This document shows, piece after piece, positions 61,112 through 64,000 of a stretch of 64,000 nt of DNA (its first letter is position 1; every line of letters starts with the position of its first letter). A program made the translations under genes and the position numbers. The DNA is taken from NCBI RefSeq assembly GCF_024298885.1, contig NZ_CP101167.1, forward strand, positions 62,001 to 126,000, written 5' to 3'. The stretch is from Haloglomus halophilum (GTDB taxonomy: Archaea > Halobacteriota > Halobacteria > Halobacteriales > Haloarculaceae). A model generated the notes under the pieces. The model was not told the origin of the DNA. It ran no database searches and saw only the letters and a list, made by a program, of their open reading frames with translations.

Positions 61112-62033
61112 TTTTCTTTTTGTCGTACCAGTCTTCCCACATTTCTCGGAGACGGGTTATGAGTTCATCCGCCTCATCAGTACTCCATTGGGTGTTGCTA
61201 TCCCCAAACAAAGCCTCCATTTCGGAAACCTGGTCAAAGCTTGAGAAATCCGCGTCTTCTAAGTGGGTGAGGATTTCGTCGAACCGATCTGATCGACTGT
61301 TTCGCTTTAGAATGCTCTCAGGAACGTTGTAGATGAGACACTCGATCCCGTACGAGTGCGCATCAATCGTCCAGAGGGTATCGAAATGGTTGTTGTAGTA
61401 ATAGCGTGCGTTCTTGAATATACGGACGGTCTCCTTGTAGTTCGAGTGCATTTCCCGTCCGTTCTCGCGGTGAATCTTAGGGAAGTTGATTACACGATCG
61501 TTGCCGTTCTGCGGCATGAAGTGCATTCCTTTGTCGATTTCCGCGTCCTCATCGCCGCCTTCGGGATACGTTCGGTAGACACGGTATTCACCGCACGCGA
61601 CCACATCAACGTCGACATCAAGTAGTGATGTCCGCTCCTTGTCGATTTTGATTGCCTTATTACCGGGAGTAACAGCTGAACGGCCAAACTTGATCCTGAG
61701 TGCCGTCAGCACATCATCGTAGAAATCACGGTGGTCATAATCGGCGTCATCGTGGTCTTCGTTGTATCGTTCCTCCTCTTCCTCGCTGAGCTCCTCAAGA
61801 TCAGAGCGCCATGCAGACGTGATTTTCGCGACGACGTCTACGTCGCTCGATCCCCGTGTGTGAGTTGTGTTCGCATATGAGCCCTGTAAATAGACTTCGT
61901 AATCTTCGTCCGCTTGTTCGAGAGGAGAGCGTTCGCTCATCAGGGCACGGCGAGTCTTATCCCGTGCATCAGCCGATCCCTTGTCAGCTCCGGTACCATG
62001 CCAGTCGTTAAATTTGCTTTCAGGAATCGGCAT
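61092..62033 (-). CDS. CBASS CD-NTase, unit B
   Basis: 313 residues. Motif VYLQGSYANTTHTRGSSDVDVVAKI gives GS at 51-52 and metal ligands D64/D66; third acid in LLDVDVDVVACGEY (about D141-143). INFPKIHRENGREMHSNYKETVRIFKNARYYY and YGIECLIYNVPE align with unit A. Relative to unit A it has an extra acidic loop (LEELSEEEEERYNEDHDDADYD) after the active site. C-terminal DSNTQWSTDEADELITRLREMW matches DETTQWDVEHARAFVTEARRFY in unit A, so the two enzymes are paralogues. Confidence 0.88.
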   Translation of the reverse strand: MPIPESKFNDWHGTGADKGSADARDKTRRALMSERSPLEQADEDYEVYLQGSYANTTHTRGSSDVDVVAKITSAWRSDLEELSEEEEERYNEDHDDADYDHRDFYDDVLTALRIKFGRSAVTPGNKAIKIDKERTSLLDVDVDVVACGEYRVYRTYPEGGDEDAEIDKGMHFMPQNGNDRVINFPKIHRENGREMHSNYKETVRIFKNARYYYNNHFDTLWTIDAHSYGIECLIYNVPESILKRNSRSDRFDEILTHLEDADFSSFDQVSEMEALFGDSNTQWSTDEADELITRLREMWEDWYDKKKNAQLFH

Positions 62034-62548
62034 TTTAGCAGCTGCCCATTAAACTCGATAGGTACGGTGTAGTCACGACTCGATTGCGGATGACGGCATC
62101 CACGCGGTGTATAATGTCGTCTTGAATCATCTGTATTCTATCTCCAGGTGGGTTCTAGTGGGAGACAAGGATTGGTACGGATGCTTGATAGTTAAACACT
62201 CGCGAAACAGAGTGAAAGTGATAACACGCCCATTGAATCCTCTAGGAACGGTTTTCCTCAGAATAGGTAGAATGCATACCACCTTCGCGATTCCATACGG
62301 AATTTTTTGAAGAACTATATTGCAACATATGGTTTATTCGTATGGCGCATTTTATCGCCAAATTCATCGTGGGTTTAGCAGACTGAATTGGTCTGCCCAA
62401 CCCACAAACTGATAAGGAATCCGATTGAAATGCTGAACAACTCGAATATGCCACTCTTAGAATCGCCATACTGGGCCGCGACAAGGCTTCTAGCCGAATT
62501 CTGCACCAATCCAATTTCGGACGGTCAAGTCCCCCAGAGATCGCTACA
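62034..62548. other. Intergenic region before the integrase
   Basis: 515 bp, AT-richer than average, without a convincing ORF. It holds the promoter of CBASS unit B (TTAAA near 62050), several AT-rich TATA-like blocks around 62300-62350 and the core-site-like inverted repeat at 62369-62405. No other feature seen. Confidence 0.5.
62369..62405. other. Candidate integrase attachment core site
   Basis: GTGGGTTTAGCAGAC (62369-62383), 7-bp spacer TGAATTG (62384-62390), GTCTGCCCAACCCAC (62391-62405): 15-bp inverted arms agreeing at 13 positions. Paired ~13-15 bp arms around a 6-8 bp crossover are the layout of a tyrosine-recombinase core site, and the integrase gene begins 143 bp downstream. A transcriptional hairpin is the main alternative, though no T-run follows. 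Confidence 0.45.
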
Positions 62549-63856
62549 ATGAGTCGATCGGATGCCGAGCAGGAGGGCAAGACCAACGCTGAGCGGGTGC
62601 CATCCTTCGATGGTGTCCGATGGACCTCGTGCTCGCTCGAGGACTTCACGAGCCTGTACTGGGACGAGATTGCCCCCTGCCTCGAAGCAGAGGGTATCGA
62701 TCCGAGAGGCGAGAAGCCGACCCACCAGTGGTTTCGGGACCACGATGCGCGGTCATTCCTCGCGGCTCTTCGTCGCCATCACGATCGCTCATTCGGGGAG
62801 TTCTGGAACGAGGACCTCGAGCTCGGTGATGATGAAGAGGGCTACACATGGGCAACAACGGATGATGCAACAATCGACGCCCTCGAACAGTTCCTCAACC
62901 GGCGGGAATCACGATACAGCCTTGCGACGTCGTCCGTCGACGCGCTGCGAACGCGACTGAATCTCTACGTCCGTGCTTATCGAGAGGCAAACGGGACAGA
63001 TGACCTCCTTACACCAATTCAACGAGATCAAGAGAATCCAGACTACGAAGCCGTTGACGCGTGCTATGCAGCATTCGACTGGTTGAATGAGGGAACTAAA
63101 CGCGAATACAGCGCCCAGACTCTCCAGCGTGTGCGGCGCGTCGTCGACGCCTGGTATCAGCATCTAGTCGGTCGACGGGTCGCCTCGATGAACCCTGCGA
63201 GCGGCCTCTACGACGAATTCAAGTGGGAAGTCGAAGATTCACCCACACCTTCGCTTTCAGCGAATCAGATTCGGAAACTGATGCAGGCGTCGGAGACAAC
63301 GCGAGAACAGCTGCTCGTGGTGGCGTTAGCTGGCTGGGGACTTCGAGCAAGTGAGGTCGCTGCACTCCATGTATCGCAGTTCCACCGTGACGTTCCCAAA
63401 GACGACATCCCCTTCATCACGTTCAAGAGCCGCAAGAACGGGCCCGGTGAGGTGTCTCTCCTGTACGGAATGGACGTTCTCGACTCCCGAATCGACGAGC
63501 TAGCGGAAGACGATACGTGGACTGGATACCTGTTCCCCTCCTCTCAGGGAGAAACGCCGTACGTGACCCGAGATACAATCCGGAATTGGTTCCAAAATCT
63601 TGCATTGGAAGCAGATCTCCCCGAGCGGATCGAGGGTGAACGACCGAGTCCACAGCTCTGTCGTCGATTCTGGTACGATACCTATACAGCAGTCCTCGAA
63701 GGCGTTCTCGAAGGTGTCGACGAAATCGCTGCAGAGCAAGGTAGTAGCGATCCTCAGGTAGTGATGCAAAATTACCTGTCTGACTCGCGTTCTCGTCGAG
63801 TCCGACGAGAGTTTATGCGAGACCAACTTAACGCAGCCTTCGGAGAGAGAACGTAA
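62549..63856 (+). CDS. Tyrosine recombinase/integrase
   Basis: 435 residues. N-terminal ~130 residues unusual; then a core-binding helical domain (about 140-225) and catalytic domain: GWGLRASEVAALH (first catalytic Arg near 267), FITFKSRKNGPGEV (Lys near 294), SPQLCRRFWYDTY (H-x-x-R box reading QLCRR, Arg near 372) and VVMQNYLSDSRSRR (nucleophile Tyr near 408). The usual first His of box II is replaced, a known variation. Likely integrates or excises the neighbouring defence island. Confidence 0.85.
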   Translation: MSRSDAEQEGKTNAERVPSFDGVRWTSCSLEDFTSLYWDEIAPCLEAEGIDPRGEKPTHQWFRDHDARSFLAALRRHHDRSFGEFWNEDLELGDDEEGYTWATTDDATIDALEQFLNRRESRYSLATSSVDALRTRLNLYVRAYREANGTDDLLTPIQRDQENPDYEAVDACYAAFDWLNEGTKREYSAQTLQRVRRVVDAWYQHLVGRRVASMNPASGLYDEFKWEVEDSPTPSLSANQIRKLMQASETTREQLLVVALAGWGLRASEVAALHVSQFHRDVPKDDIPFITFKSRKNGPGEVSLLYGMDVLDSRIDELAEDDTWTGYLFPSSQGETPYVTRDTIRNWFQNLALEADLPERIEGERPSPQLCRRFWYDTYTAVLEGVLEGVDEIAAEQGSSDPQVVMQNYLSDSRSRRVRREFMRDQLNAAFGERT

Positions 63857-64000
63857 CATCAACCCATCTGTCGAGCCATTCCAAATGTCTGTCCTCGGTT
63901 GGTGACTGAATCAATGAGTCACAGAGTCACAGATTCAATGAAGTATTGATTTCTGGAAGTTAAGAATCAAAGAGTCCATGATCTATAGCGTCATTTGCCA
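63857..64000. repeat. Short tandem and inverted repeats after the integrase
   Basis: AGTCACAG occurs in tandem (63917-63924, 63925-63932), flanked by TGAATCAATG and GATTCAATGAAG, giving partial dyad symmetry (TGAATC/GATTCA). Such short repeats near an integrase can be arm-binding sites. No tRNA gene is visible before the window ends. Confidence 0.3.

Noticed and set aside
1-64000. CRISPR array, tRNA/rRNA genes, intact insertion sequences
   Set aside because: No regularly spaced repeats, no cloverleaf-like or rRNA sequence, and no complete transposase with terminal repeats were seen on reading both strands.

Overview
The window is haloarchaeal DNA. Proteins are strongly acidic and GC content is high. 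Basal transcription factors are archaeal (a TFB, a TBP and a DUF1931-type histone-fold protein). TATA boxes sit about 25-30 nt before start codons with little or no leader. Zinc-ribbon, HalOD1 and phiH1-repressor-like families typical of Halobacteria are present. No rRNA, tRNA, CRISPR array or intact insertion sequence was found. The whole window reads as accessory DNA (megaplasmid or integrated element). Species cannot be assigned.

Layout. 0-5.3 kb: Doc-type toxin, orphan TFB, small membrane and zinc proteins, a CARF-like wHTH regulator (DUF6293-like) and a possible TIM-barrel protein. 5.4-7.0 kb: an RPA/SSB-like OB-fold protein followed by a 690-bp GC-rich gene-free stretch with hairpins. 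7-10.5 kb: two HalOD1 proteins around a peroxiredoxin and a membrane PAS/GAF histidine kinase. 10.5-15.5 kb: a wHTH repressor, two RHH/PIN (VapBC-like) modules with visible operator repeats, small zinc proteins, and a TumE-like/HTH pair. 15.6-29.6 kb: a leftward DNA-transfer block with a PrimPol-like primase, TraD/HerA-like ATPase fused to a nuclease-like domain, VirB4-like ATPase, VirB3/PrgI-like and VirB6-like proteins, a Tat lipoprotein, a large surface protein and a pilin-like protein. This block is bracketed by two copies of the same 41-bp inverted-repeat motif. 29.6-32.1 kb: exonuclease VII subunits (the large one with an added C-terminal membrane helix), TBP, histone-fold protein and a PadR regulator.

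32-64 kb is a defence island. In order it holds a Fido-like protein, an integrase remnant, a McrB-McrC unit followed by a large protein with a zinc ribbon and FokI-like PD-(D/E)XK motif, a GmrSD-type DUF262/DUF1524 enzyme, a DUF1156 DNA methyltransferase, an HNH nuclease, a DUF499 ATPase, an SNF2 helicase with a coiled-coil/zinc partner, an AddAB-like helicase-nuclease pair, and two tail-to-tail minimal CBASS units (CD-NTase + Cap15-like). An intact tyrosine integrase with a core-site-like inverted repeat lies at the right end. Two homologous 34-residue leaderless microgenes (33.1 and 53.1 kb) bracket the restriction/DUF499 part of the island.

Working picture (inference): a mobile element carrying its own replication/transfer, transcription and stability functions, with defence genes gathered next to an integrase. 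The strongest leads are the paired CBASS units, the DUF1156/DUF499/SNF2/HNH array, the McrBC plus third nuclease gene, and the duplicated 41-bp motif around the transfer block.
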